Shown in pieces: positions 9,422-17,089 of a stretch of 64,000 bases of DNA (positions within the stretch are counted from its first letter, which is position 1; every line of letters starts with the position of its first letter). The notes below the pieces were generated by a model, which did no database searches, was not told the origin of the DNA, and saw nothing but the letters and a program-made list of their open reading frames with translations. This stretch comes from JBAXTE01 sp037130365 (GTDB taxonomy: Bacteria > Bacteroidota > Bacteroidia > Bacteroidales > WCHB1-69). The DNA lies in contig JBAXTE010000010.1 of the NCBI GenBank assembly GCA_037130365.1, positions 1-64,000 on the forward strand, written 5' to 3'. The position numbers and the translations under genes are program-made.

Positions 9422-9437
9422 TTATTATTGTATTTTT

Positions 9438-9470
9438 ATAACAGAAAGCCCAAACAGGGCTTTCTGTTAT
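9438..9470 (+). terminator. Intrinsic terminator, duplicated copy
   Basis: A perfect 14-bp stem (ATAACAGAAAGCCC / GGGCTTTCTGTTAT) with loop AAACA, followed by a T-run. It is homologous to the hairpin at 7564-7596 and shows that the duplicated block spanned the gene end, the terminator and the next gene. Confidence 0.9.
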
Positions 9471-9486
9471 TTTTTATATTTTTTCA

Positions 9487-10767
9487 ATGAAAATAATAAT
9501 GATCTTTATATTTTTCACAATTGCTAATTTTTGTACTGCTCAAAATTTGGTAAGAAACCCCAGTTTTGAAGAGTATGAAGTTTGTCCGAATAATTTTAGA
9601 CAAATCAGTTATGCAAATTATTGGAGCGGTGGTTGTGAGTATGGAGAACATGATGAATATATAAATTGTTGCATATTAGATGATATAAATATTGATCCTA
9701 TTCTTGCATTATTTTGGGCTCATGCATTTGATACTCGTACTGGATGTGGGGAGGCTGGTTTGCTTCTCTATTACACTTCAATCGCAGGAGGTGGGGTTTC
9801 AAATTACAGAGAAGCAGTAACTGGGAAATTTAAATCATCTTTAATTCCAAATAAATGCTATAATGTTTCTTTTTTTATTAAATATTTTGGCACACACCAA
9901 GATGTTTTTGTTAATAATATAAATACTTTAAATTTTGCAACTAATAAAATTAGTGCATTGATTTCTCCTGATTCAACAATTTATCCATCTCCTGGTTTTA
10001 CAACTTTATTCCAACTTAATCCACAAATTAATTACCATGGACCGGTTTTAAATGATACGACAACATGGGTGAAAGTTGAAGGAAGTTTTATGGCACAAGG
10101 CAACGAACAATGGATACATATCACCAGTTTTGTGCCTGACGATTCGGTTACAGTGTTTATATTAGGCAGTTTACTTAATGAAATAGATTCGACCGATATC
10201 GAGAGTTATTACTTAATCGACGACGTGGCTGTATACCCATGCGATGCGCCTGTATATAATACCAATGCAGGAAACGACACTTGTCTAAAACCCGGAAACA
10301 GTGTAAGAATAGGTACACCACGACGTAATGAATATTTATACTGGTGGTACGACGAACAAGGGACCTTATTGGATACCTCAGCTCAAATTACAGTTAGTCC
10401 CACCCAAACCACAAGCTACATATTGGTGCAAAAAGACTTTAAATTCGACGAAACCAGAGACACAGTAACCATAACCGTAGATGCACATTGTTACGAAACA
10501 TATTATCCCGATATTAAAATTCCAAATGTAATTTCGCCCAACGGAGATGGAATAAACGATAAATTTGTTATAGAAAATGGAAAGTTTTACAATTTGAAAC
10601 TGAATATATTCAATCGTTGGGGCAACCAAATATTCGAAAGCAAGGACTATCAAAACAACTGGCCCGCTTCGGAAGTTGCCGATGGCGTTTATTTTTACAC
10701 GTTAACTTCAACCAACCCAAAGCAGGAAGTAAAAGAATATAAGGGAAGTGTAAGTGTGGTTAAGTGA
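9487..10767 (+). CDS. Secreted protein with gliding-motility-associated (CHU_C, type B) C-terminal domain, paralog 2
   Basis: Second 426-aa copy of the protein at 7614, same length and architecture: signal peptide ending CTAQ, NLVRNPSFEE module, Ig-like stretch, type B sorting domain. From about residue 262 to the end only five residues differ by eye from paralog 1, and the DNA is almost identical. Residues 20-250 carry many substitutions. That mosaic suggests gene conversion or recent recombination of the sorting half while the binding half diversified. It should be exported by T9SS; the ligand is unknown. It is preceded by the fragment at 9035 and followed by a double-hairpin element. Confidence 0.87.
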   Translation: MKIIMIFIFFTIANFCTAQNLVRNPSFEEYEVCPNNFRQISYANYWSGGCEYGEHDEYINCCILDDINIDPILALFWAHAFDTRTGCGEAGLLLYYTSIAGGGVSNYREAVTGKFKSSLIPNKCYNVSFFIKYFGTHQDVFVNNINTLNFATNKISALISPDSTIYPSPGFTTLFQLNPQINYHGPVLNDTTTWVKVEGSFMAQGNEQWIHITSFVPDDSVTVFILGSLLNEIDSTDIESYYLIDDVAVYPCDAPVYNTNAGNDTCLKPGNSVRIGTPRRNEYLYWWYDEQGTLLDTSAQITVSPTQTTSYILVQKDFKFDETRDTVTITVDAHCYETYYPDIKIPNVISPNGDGINDKFVIENGKFYNLKLNIFNRWGNQIFESKDYQNNWPASEVADGVYFYTLTSTNPKQEVKEYKGSVSVVK

Positions 10768-10808
10768 GTTGTAAAGTTAATAAAGTCAAAAGGCTATAAA
10801 GTGGAAAG

Positions 10809-10893
10809 TGCCGAATTATAAAAATCTATGATTTTGTAATAATTCGTGCATCCTCGTAATACTATGAAATCAGAGATTTCTAGTTTTACGGGA
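10809..10893. mobile_element. Double-hairpin interspersed element, copy B
   Basis: The 85-bp element runs from TGCCG (a variant of TCCCG) to CGGGA. The left hairpin is CGAATTAT/AATAATTCG with an AAAATC-TAT-GATTTT tip. The linker is GTGCATCCTCG. The right hairpin has foot CGTAA/TTACG and tip GAAATC-AGA-GATTTC. Stem bases differ from copies A and C but pairing is kept, including the AATCnnnGATT tip. The word CTATAAAGT occurs on both sides (10792-10801 and 10895-10904). Confidence 0.75.
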
Positions 10894-11167
10894 TCTATAA
10901 AGTTAAAAGTTGTGCGGTTTAGTTACTTGTTTAAGAGAAAGTAAATTGCTAAAAAATCATGTGAGAAAACACATTCAAAGCTTTGATTTTCAATACTTCA
11001 CCATTTAGGGACGGGGCAAAAAGTGTTGAAAATATAAATACAAAACAAGTTTTTTGATTGGAGCAAAATGAAAATCAGTATAAAAGAAAATATTTTCAAT
11101 AAAGCAGATGAAAGCTCAATTTGATTGCTCAAATCCTAACAAAAAGTATAGCAAATATTTTTCTTAA
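10894..11167. other. Intergenic region without recognisable features
   Basis: Together with the hairpin element this fills the 400 bp between two genes that converge on it. Downstream of copy B I see only AT-rich sequence, with no credible ORF, RNA gene or strong terminator. Confidence 0.5.
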
Positions 11168-12142
11168 TTACTCCGTTACAATCTGAAAATATTGACGAAT
11201 ATATTTAATTGTCTCCTCCGATGGTCCAAAAGGAACATACAGCGGTTGGGTATCGTCGCTGGTTAAAAGATATCCTGAACCATATTGGTCGACGAATTTC
11301 TGGATATTGATCTTTGCTATTTGTTTTTTCTTTATATTAAGAATTGCAACATTCTCAAAATTGTCATAACAGTATTGAGCTTGAATTCCTGAGGAGGTGC
11401 AAAAATTTTCTACTTCGGTATTGAATAGCAACCAATCTTCGCTCAATTGAGGAGCTTCATCAGTCGGTTTATTCATAAAGATAATTACTGTACTATATTT
11501 TTTCAAAATGATGGAATCCTGCTTAGAAGCTTCATTTTTGGATACAATTTCGATCTTGCCATCAGCTAAAATTTTATATAAGTCCTGATTATTAGCAACA
11601 TTAGCTCCTTTAGATTCAACTTCATCATCATTCAAAATCTTTTCGTAATGCTTATTGACCTTAACTACTAAATCTGGTGAAATTTCTGAAGTCCAATTTT
11701 CTGCTTCTAAAACGCCTTTAGCTTCTTTATAATTATCCAAAGCAACAATTATAGACGAGATTATTCGCACTGGCTTTTGCTTGCTGATGGTAATCAAACA
11801 TTTAACTTTTGAATCTTTCCCTTGTTCAACAACCATGATGTCAAAATCTTTATCGGATTTTATTCTGTATCCAATATTCCATTTTTCTTGGTAATTAAAA
11901 TTTATTTTTGATGCATTCTGATGCTGCGATTTGTTTATAGAATTTAGTTGATTGCATAATTCTTGGTTTAAAAACTCAATATTTGAAGTATCCGTATCCA
12001 AAAAGCTTATAGTTGCAGGCAATTTTAATTCTTTGATTGTTTGTTCTCTCAAACTTTGATCTTTACTTCCTTCAGAACAAGAACTAACAACCAACAAGCA
12101 AATTACCAATACTATTGATAAGATATAATTATTTGAAATCAT
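11168..12142 (-). CDS. Lipoprotein of unknown function
   Basis: About 324 aa starting at the ATG at 12142. That start gives the signal MISNNYILSIVLVICLLVVSSC with a lipobox ending at Cys, so the product should be lipidated. An ATG at 12160 is also in frame, but the promoter box CAAATTTA (12165-12172) ends only 4 bp before it, so the internal start is more plausible unless the mRNA is leaderless. The mature protein is acidic and Lys-rich, with no motif I recognise. It has one gene-free flank on each side and seems to be a single transcription unit. Confidence 0.7.
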   Translation of the reverse strand: MISNNYILSIVLVICLLVVSSCSEGSKDQSLREQTIKELKLPATISFLDTDTSNIEFLNQELCNQLNSINKSQHQNASKINFNYQEKWNIGYRIKSDKDFDIMVVEQGKDSKVKCLITISKQKPVRIISSIIVALDNYKEAKGVLEAENWTSEISPDLVVKVNKHYEKILNDDEVESKGANVANNQDLYKILADGKIEIVSKNEASKQDSIILKKYSTVIIFMNKPTDEAPQLSEDWLLFNTEVENFCTSSGIQAQYCYDNFENVAILNIKKKQIAKINIQKFVDQYGSGYLLTSDDTQPLYVPFGPSEETIKYIRQYFQIVTE

Positions 12143-12164
12143 TTTAATAGTAGTAATCATGGTG

Positions 12165-12172
12165 CAAATTTA
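12165..12172 (-). promoter_or_regulatory. TAAATTTG promoter -7 box (minus strand)
   Basis: An exact TAnnTTTG match read on the minus strand. Its G is 4 nt from the ATG at 12160, which helps decide that the ATG at 12142 is the likelier start of the lipoprotein. Confidence 0.6.
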
Positions 12173-12425
12173 ACATTTTTTTTGATTCACTATGTAAAAA
12201 ACTCGTTTTCCTTCAAAATATTGTATGAATAGTCCTATTATAAACCGAAATTCTATCAGAATAATCAATAACAAAATAACCAATTTACTTGATTTAGTTT
12301 AGAACTAAGCAATGTTCCACAATTTCAATAATTAGAAAAAGGGTATTATTGATATTTTCTTAAAATTCAAGCGATTCAAACGTTGAATTATCGTCAGATA
12401 CAAAATAAAAGTCGATAAGATTATT

Positions 12426-12433
12426 TATCTTTG
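12426..12433 (+). promoter_or_regulatory. TATCTTTG promoter -7 box for nspC
   Basis: An exact TAnnTTTG match 14 bp upstream of the nspC ATG. It is the best promoter candidate in the divergent 287-bp space between the lipoprotein gene and nspC. Confidence 0.65.
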
Positions 12434-12447
12434 TCAAAAAAACAAGT

Positions 12448-13599
12448 ATGAGTATTGATTTTAATGCCATCCCATCACCCTGTTATGTTCTCGACGAGCA
12501 ATCACTTCGAGTGAATTTAGAAATCTTAGATTTAGTTCAAAAAGAAGCCGGAGTAAAAATTATTTGCGCATTAAAAGGCTATTCAATGTGGAGTACATTT
12601 CCATTGGTTGGTCAATTTTTATCTGGAGCCACGGCAAGTTCGCTCAATGAAGCTAAATTGATATTTGAAGAAATGGGCGTAGATGCTCACACATATTGTC
12701 CTGTGATTTCGAGCTCAGATTTTGAAGACACATTGTTATATAGTAGTCATTTTACTTTTAACTCATTAACTCAATGGCAACAATATAAAGAACGAGCCAA
12801 ATCTTTTCCGAAAAAAGTATCATTTGGATTACGGATAAATCCCGAATATTCGGAAGTTGAAACCGACTTATACAATCCAGCAATTGCAGGTTCTCGGTTA
12901 GGAATTACCATTGATAAATTTGAAGAGCACTTACCAGAAGGCATTGAAGGTCTTCATTTTCATGTGCTTTGCGAAAACGATTCGTATGTTTTAGAGCGGA
13001 CATTGGTAGAAGTTGAAAAGCGATTTTCGCATCTCATCAAGCAATGTAAATGGTTTAACATGGGCGGCGGACATCATATCACTAGAGAAGGATACGACGT
13101 TGAGCATTTGATTCAAATACTTAAAGATTTTAAATCTAGATATCCCAACTTAGAACAGGTAATATTAGAACCTGGTGAAGCAATTGGTTGGCAAACAGGG
13201 TTTTTAGTTTCCACTGTTCAGGATATTATTGATTCTAAAGGAATAAACGTAGCCATGCTCGATGTATCATTTACTTGTCACATGCCAGATTGCTTGGAGA
13301 TGCCATATAAGCCAAAAATTTTAAAATCGACAGATGCAATCGAGGGAAAACCGACTTACAGAATGGGAGGGAATTCTTGTTTGGCTGGTGATTTTATGGG
13401 AATGGGAGATTATTCGTTTGATGAACCATTAGAACCCGGTGATCAAATTATTTTCGATGATATGATTCATTACACAATGGTTAAGACCAGCTTTTTTAAT
13501 GGTGTAAAACATCCATCTATAGGAATTTGGACCCAAGAAGATGAGTTTGTTATGGTAAAAGAATTTACTTACGAAGACTACAAAAACAAACTATCATAA
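12448..13599 (+). CDS. nspC: Carboxynorspermidine decarboxylase
   Basis: PLP-dependent fold-III decarboxylase of 383 aa that converts carboxynorspermidine or carboxyspermidine to the polyamine. The N-terminus (PSPCYVLDE) and the Schiff-base lysine K43 in ALKGYSMW are typical. So are the glycine-rich phosphate site NMGGGHH, the LEPGEAIGW motif and the CLAGDFMG motif carrying the catalytic cysteine. Length matches the family (about 380). It is transcribed alone, with a TATCTTTG box 14 bp upstream and a strong hairpin downstream. Its partner enzyme, a carboxynorspermidine synthase-like protein, is encoded on the minus strand at 26532-27734, so the route is complete within the window though not in one operon. 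Confidence 0.93.
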   Translation: MSIDFNAIPSPCYVLDEQSLRVNLEILDLVQKEAGVKIICALKGYSMWSTFPLVGQFLSGATASSLNEAKLIFEEMGVDAHTYCPVISSSDFEDTLLYSSHFTFNSLTQWQQYKERAKSFPKKVSFGLRINPEYSEVETDLYNPAIAGSRLGITIDKFEEHLPEGIEGLHFHVLCENDSYVLERTLVEVEKRFSHLIKQCKWFNMGGGHHITREGYDVEHLIQILKDFKSRYPNLEQVILEPGEAIGWQTGFLVSTVQDIIDSKGINVAMLDVSFTCHMPDCLEMPYKPKILKSTDAIEGKPTYRMGGNSCLAGDFMGMGDYSFDEPLEPGDQIIFDDMIHYTMVKTSFFNGVKHPSIGIWTQEDEFVMVKEFTYEDYKNKLS

Positions 13600-13668
13600 T
13601 CCCCAAATCTGGATTGAGGGTATGTTTTCGTTATCGCATAACAATGACAAATCCAACAGTATAAACGC

Positions 13669-13698
13669 ACAAAAGTCATCTTTTCAGATGACTTTTGT
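13669..13698. terminator. Bidirectional terminator between nspC and rplT
   Basis: A perfect 12-bp stem (ACAAAAGTCATC and complement) with a 6-nt loop lies between convergent genes. A loose T-rich stretch follows on the plus strand. Confidence 0.75.
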
Positions 13699-13727
13699 TA
13701 TGATTTTTAACTACTTAAATCACAATT

Positions 13728-14072
13728 CTACTTTACTTTATCAACGATTGCTTTAAAGGCTTCAGGTTGATTCATCGCTAAGTCGGCTAATACTTTTCTG
13801 TTTAATAAGATATCGTGTTTAGCTAATTTTCCGATAAATACGGAATAAGTCATTCCATATTGGCGAACTCCAGCGTTAATACGAATAATCCACAAACTTC
13901 TAAAGTTGCGTTTTTTAGTTTTTCTATCGCGATAAGCGTATTGTTGACCTTTTTCCCAGGTATTCTTAGCTACTGTCCAAACGTTTTTACGTTTTCCGAA
14001 GTAACCACGAGTAAGTTTGAGTATTTTTTTTCTTCTAGCTCTAGAGGCTACATGATTTACTGATCTTGGCAT
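13728..14072 (-). CDS. rplT: 50S ribosomal protein L20
   Basis: Small basic protein of 114 aa that binds 23S rRNA early in large-subunit assembly. The N-terminus MPRSVNHVASRARRKKILK and the motif RNFRSLWIIRINAG are diagnostic. It is the last gene of the thrS-infC-rpmI-rplT operon, with 92 bp between rpmI and this gene. In other bacteria L20 can repress this operon by binding its mRNA. The 92-bp spacer contains a short GTTAG/CTAAC inverted repeat, but I cannot show a regulatory fold. Confidence 0.98.
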   Translation of the reverse strand: MPRSVNHVASRARRKKILKLTRGYFGKRKNVWTVAKNTWEKGQQYAYRDRKTKKRNFRSLWIIRINAGVRQYGMTYSVFIGKLAKHDILLNRKVLADLAMNQPEAFKAIVDKVK

Positions 14073-14164
14073 AATTTAATCTCCATTTATTTTTTGTAAC
14101 AGCGGTTGCAAATTACAGCAACTCTTGACTGCTGTTTACAAGGGTTAATGACTCCGTTAGCGAA

Positions 14165-14359
14165 CTAACAGACTAACATAAGTTTTACTTTTCTCAAATC
14201 CGTAGGATCAACAATTGCAGAGTAACCTAAGTTACGTTTACGTTTTGTTGATTTTTTGGTTAAGATATGGCTTTTGTAAGCGTGTTTACGTTTTACTTTA
14301 CCTGTTCCGGTGAAAGAAAAACGTTTCTTTGCAGCGGATTTGGTTTTTACTTTTGGCAT
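14165..14359 (-). CDS. rpmI: 50S ribosomal protein L35
   Basis: A 64-aa, strongly basic ribosomal protein. MPKVKTKSAAKKRFSFTGTG and the KRKHAYKSHILTKKS core are characteristic. The C-terminus (KLMLVC) is a little unusual for the family. It lies between infC and rplT, the classical order. Confidence 0.97.
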   Translation of the reverse strand: MPKVKTKSAAKKRFSFTGTGKVKRKHAYKSHILTKKSTKRKRNLGYSAIVDPTDLRKVKLMLVC

Positions 14360-14406
14360 TTTTGTCTGATTAAAAGGTTATAAATTGTAGTTAAAAATCA
14401 ATTTCT

Positions 14407-14952
14407 TTATTTCTTAGGAGTAAGAATCATTATCATTCGTTTTCCTTCAAGCTTGGGTAGTTGTTCTGGTTTCCCAAATTCACTACACGCTTGAGCAAAC
14501 TGCAATAATTTTACTTCTCCTTGTTCTTTATATATTATAGATCTACCTCTAAAAAAGACATCCACTTTTACCTTATTTCCATCTTTCAGAAAATTAATGG
14601 CATGGTTTACTTTGAAATTAAAGTCATGATCGTCGGTATTTGGTCCAAGTCTAATTTCTTTAACGACAATTTTTGCTGTTTTAGCTTTAAGTTCCTTTTG
14701 TTTCTTTTTTAGTTCATAAAGAAACTTTTGGTAGTTTAAAATTTTGCATACTGGAGGATTTGCGGTAGGAGATATTTCTACTAAATCCAACTCTTGACTG
14801 TTTGCCAAATCTAAAGCATCTTTAAGATTCATGATGCTTGGATCTCCATCAACAACAACCCTAACAACAGGTGCGGTGATGAGTCCGTTAATTTTATGGG
14901 GCTGCTCCTTTACTCTAGGTGCGTTTCTGTGAAAGCCCTGTCTTTGAATCAT
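14407..14952 (-). CDS. infC: Translation initiation factor IF-3
   Basis: A 181-aa factor that binds the 30S subunit, prevents premature 50S joining and proofreads the start codon. The N-domain carries the family signature (INGLITAPVVRVV, ELDLVEISPTANPPVCKILNYQKF), followed by a Lys-rich linker and the C-domain (VKEIRLGPNTDDHDF to MIMILTPKK). Many bacteria start infC at AUU/AUC for autoregulation. Here an ordinary ATG is available, preceded by a purine-rich AAAGGAAAGAGAG stretch. It lies 40 bp after thrS. Confidence 0.97.
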   Translation of the reverse strand: MIQRQGFHRNAPRVKEQPHKINGLITAPVVRVVVDGDPSIMNLKDALDLANSQELDLVEISPTANPPVCKILNYQKFLYELKKKQKELKAKTAKIVVKEIRLGPNTDDHDFNFKVNHAINFLKDGNKVKVDVFFRGRSIIYKEQGEVKLLQFAQACSEFGKPEQLPKLEGKRMIMILTPKK

Positions 14953-14992
14953 TGCTGCTATAGCTCTCTTTCCTTTCTTTTTAGTTTATAAT

Positions 14993-16936
14993 TTATTGAC
15001 TATTTGATAATAATAATTCTATTTCATCATTGATAACTTTTGCAAATATATCAATTTTCATCATACCTTGGTCACCTTCGGTGTGTTTTCTTACCGAAAC
15101 TGTATTTTCTGCCTCTTCTTTTTCACCAACAATGAGCATAAAAGGTATTTTTTTCATTTCAGCATCTCTAATTTTCTTTCCTGCTTTTTCGTTCCGATCA
15201 TCAATAGTACAGCGAATATCTAACAAATCTAATTGTTTTTTTACCTTTTCAGCGTAATCTAGATATTTCTCGCTAATAGGCAAAATAATCGCTTGTTCTG
15301 GAGTTAACCACAATGGAAAGTTTCCAGCAGTATGCTCAATTAACACGGCAACAAAACGTTCCATAGATCCAAAAGGAGCTCTATGAATCATAATTGGTCG
15401 ATGTTTTTGATTATCACTGCCTGTATATTCTAGCTCAAAACGTTCGGGTAAATTATAATCAACCTGAATAGTACCCAATTGCCATTTCCGACCGATGGCG
15501 TCTTTTACCATAAAATCGAGTTTTGGACCATAAAAGGCTGCTTCACCAATTTCAACAACGGTATTTAAACCTCTTTCTTTAGCCGCTTGCATAATTGCAT
15601 TCTCCGCTTTTTCCCAATTCTCGTCGCTACCAATATATTTTTCTTTGTTGTTTGGATCACGAAGCGAGATTTGAGCGGTGTAATTTTCGAACTTTAAAGT
15701 TTTGAATATATACAAAACGAGGTCAATTACTTTCTCAAACTCTTCTAATAATTGATCTGGACGTACAAAAAGGTGAGCATCATCTTGAGTAAATCCTCTC
15801 ACGCGAGTAAGTCCATGTAGTTCACCACTTTGCTCATAACGATAAACAGTACCAAATTCAGCTAACCGAACAGGCAAATCTTTATATGAGCGAGGTTTTG
15901 AACTATAAATTTCACAATGATGAGGACAATTCATCGGTTTTAAGAAGAATTCTTCGCCTTCTACAGGTGTAGTAATAGGTCGGAATGAATCTTGACCATA
16001 CTTTTGATAATGACCAGATGTTTTATAAAGTTCAACATTTCCGATATGAGGAGTAATAACCTGATCGTACCCTTGAGCTTTTTGAGCTTTCTTTAAAAAA
16101 TTCTCTAACCGTTCGCGCAGAGCGGCACCTTTTGGCAACCAAATAGGCAATCCAGAGCCAACTCGTTGAGAAAACATAAACAATTCAAGTTCTTTACCCA
16201 ATTTACGATGATCTCGTTTTTTTGCTTCTTCGAGAAGAACAAGATATTCATCCAAATCTTTTCTTTTTGGAAAGGTAATTCCATAAACACGAGTTAGTTG
16301 TTTACGTTTTTCATCACCACGCCAATATGCGCCTGCAAGACTTAATACTTTAAATGCCTTAACAATAGAAGTATCTGGCAAATGAGGTCCACGGCATAAA
16401 TCGGTAAACTGACCACATTCGTAGAAAGTTATTGAACCATCTTCTAGACCATCAATAAGTTCTAATTTATATTCATCTCCTTTTTGTGAAAAATAAGAAA
16501 TGGCTTCGGATTTCGTCTTCTCAAGTCTAGCAAATTGCTGTTTTTGAGAGATAATTTCCATAAATTTATCTTCAATTTTTTTAAAATCTTCAGGAGTTAT
16601 GGTATAATCCATAAAATCGATATCGTAATAAAATCCATTTTCAATATTTGGACCGATGCCAAATTTTGCTCCTGGATATAATATTTCAATAGCTTCAGCC
16701 ATTAAGTGTGCGGAAGAATGCCAAAAAGTAGCTTTTCCTTCTGGATCATTCCAAGTACATATCTTAATTGATGCATCTTCGTTTATTGAACGTAATAAAT
16801 CGATGGTTTGTCCATTAACCACAATTGCTAATGAATTGCGTGCCAATCCTTCGCTTATACTTTTGGCGATTTCGAGCCCAGTAACTCCTTTCGAAAATTG
16901 TTTTATCGTACTATCTGGTAGCGTAATATTTATCAT
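14993..16936 (-). CDS. thrS: Threonyl-tRNA synthetase
   Basis: Class II synthetase of 647 aa that charges tRNA-Thr. Domains in order: TGS (residues 1-60), editing domain with HSSAH near residue 73, and catalytic core with motif 1, the MNCPHHCEIY zinc-site cysteine/histidine region and motif 2 (FGTVYRYEQSGELHGLTRVRGFTQDD). Motif 3 (HRAPFGSMERF) follows, then the anticodon-binding domain (EQAIILPIS onward). It is the first gene of the ribosomal-protein operon, with TAATTTTG (16964-16971) as a promoter box 28 bp upstream. No T-box is seen, as expected in this phylum. Confidence 0.98.
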   Translation of the reverse strand: MINITLPDSTIKQFSKGVTGLEIAKSISEGLARNSLAIVVNGQTIDLLRSINEDASIKICTWNDPEGKATFWHSSAHLMAEAIEILYPGAKFGIGPNIENGFYYDIDFMDYTITPEDFKKIEDKFMEIISQKQQFARLEKTKSEAISYFSQKGDEYKLELIDGLEDGSITFYECGQFTDLCRGPHLPDTSIVKAFKVLSLAGAYWRGDEKRKQLTRVYGITFPKRKDLDEYLVLLEEAKKRDHRKLGKELELFMFSQRVGSGLPIWLPKGAALRERLENFLKKAQKAQGYDQVITPHIGNVELYKTSGHYQKYGQDSFRPITTPVEGEEFFLKPMNCPHHCEIYSSKPRSYKDLPVRLAEFGTVYRYEQSGELHGLTRVRGFTQDDAHLFVRPDQLLEEFEKVIDLVLYIFKTLKFENYTAQISLRDPNNKEKYIGSDENWEKAENAIMQAAKERGLNTVVEIGEAAFYGPKLDFMVKDAIGRKWQLGTIQVDYNLPERFELEYTGSDNQKHRPIMIHRAPFGSMERFVAVLIEHTAGNFPLWLTPEQAIILPISEKYLDYAEKVKKQLDLLDIRCTIDDRNEKAGKKIRDAEMKKIPFMLIVGEKEEAENTVSVRKHTEGDQGMMKIDIFAKVINDEIELLLSNSQ

Positions 16937-16963
16937 TTATTGAAATTTGATATTTTAGAGTTG

Positions 16964-16971
16964 CAAAATTA
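16964..16971 (-). promoter_or_regulatory. TAATTTTG promoter -7 box for thrS operon (minus strand)
   Basis: An exact TAnnTTTG match 28 bp upstream of the thrS ATG, in the divergent region shared with the M6 protease gene. Confidence 0.6.
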
Positions 16972-17056
16972 ATCATTTTTATCGAAATTTTAGCTGTTAT
17001 AACAAAAATCTCAGCAACCATTTACTATAATTTGTTGTGGTGATTAACATTTAAGC

Positions 17057-17064
17057 TATATTTG
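17057..17064 (+). promoter_or_regulatory. TATATTTG promoter -7 box for the M6 protease-TonB-DUF4249 operon
   Basis: An exact TAnnTTTG match with a TTG 19 nt upstream, giving both elements of the Bacteroidota promoter. It lies 25 bp before the protease ATG and is the only good promoter seen for the three genes that follow. Confidence 0.7.
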
Positions 17065-17089
17065 CACATTAAACTAAATCAAAAAATTC

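Noticed and set aside
14073..14164. L20 autoregulatory leader between rpmI and rplT
   Set aside because: Only a short GTTAG/CTAAC inverted repeat is visible; I could not build a pseudoknot or L20-binding fold.
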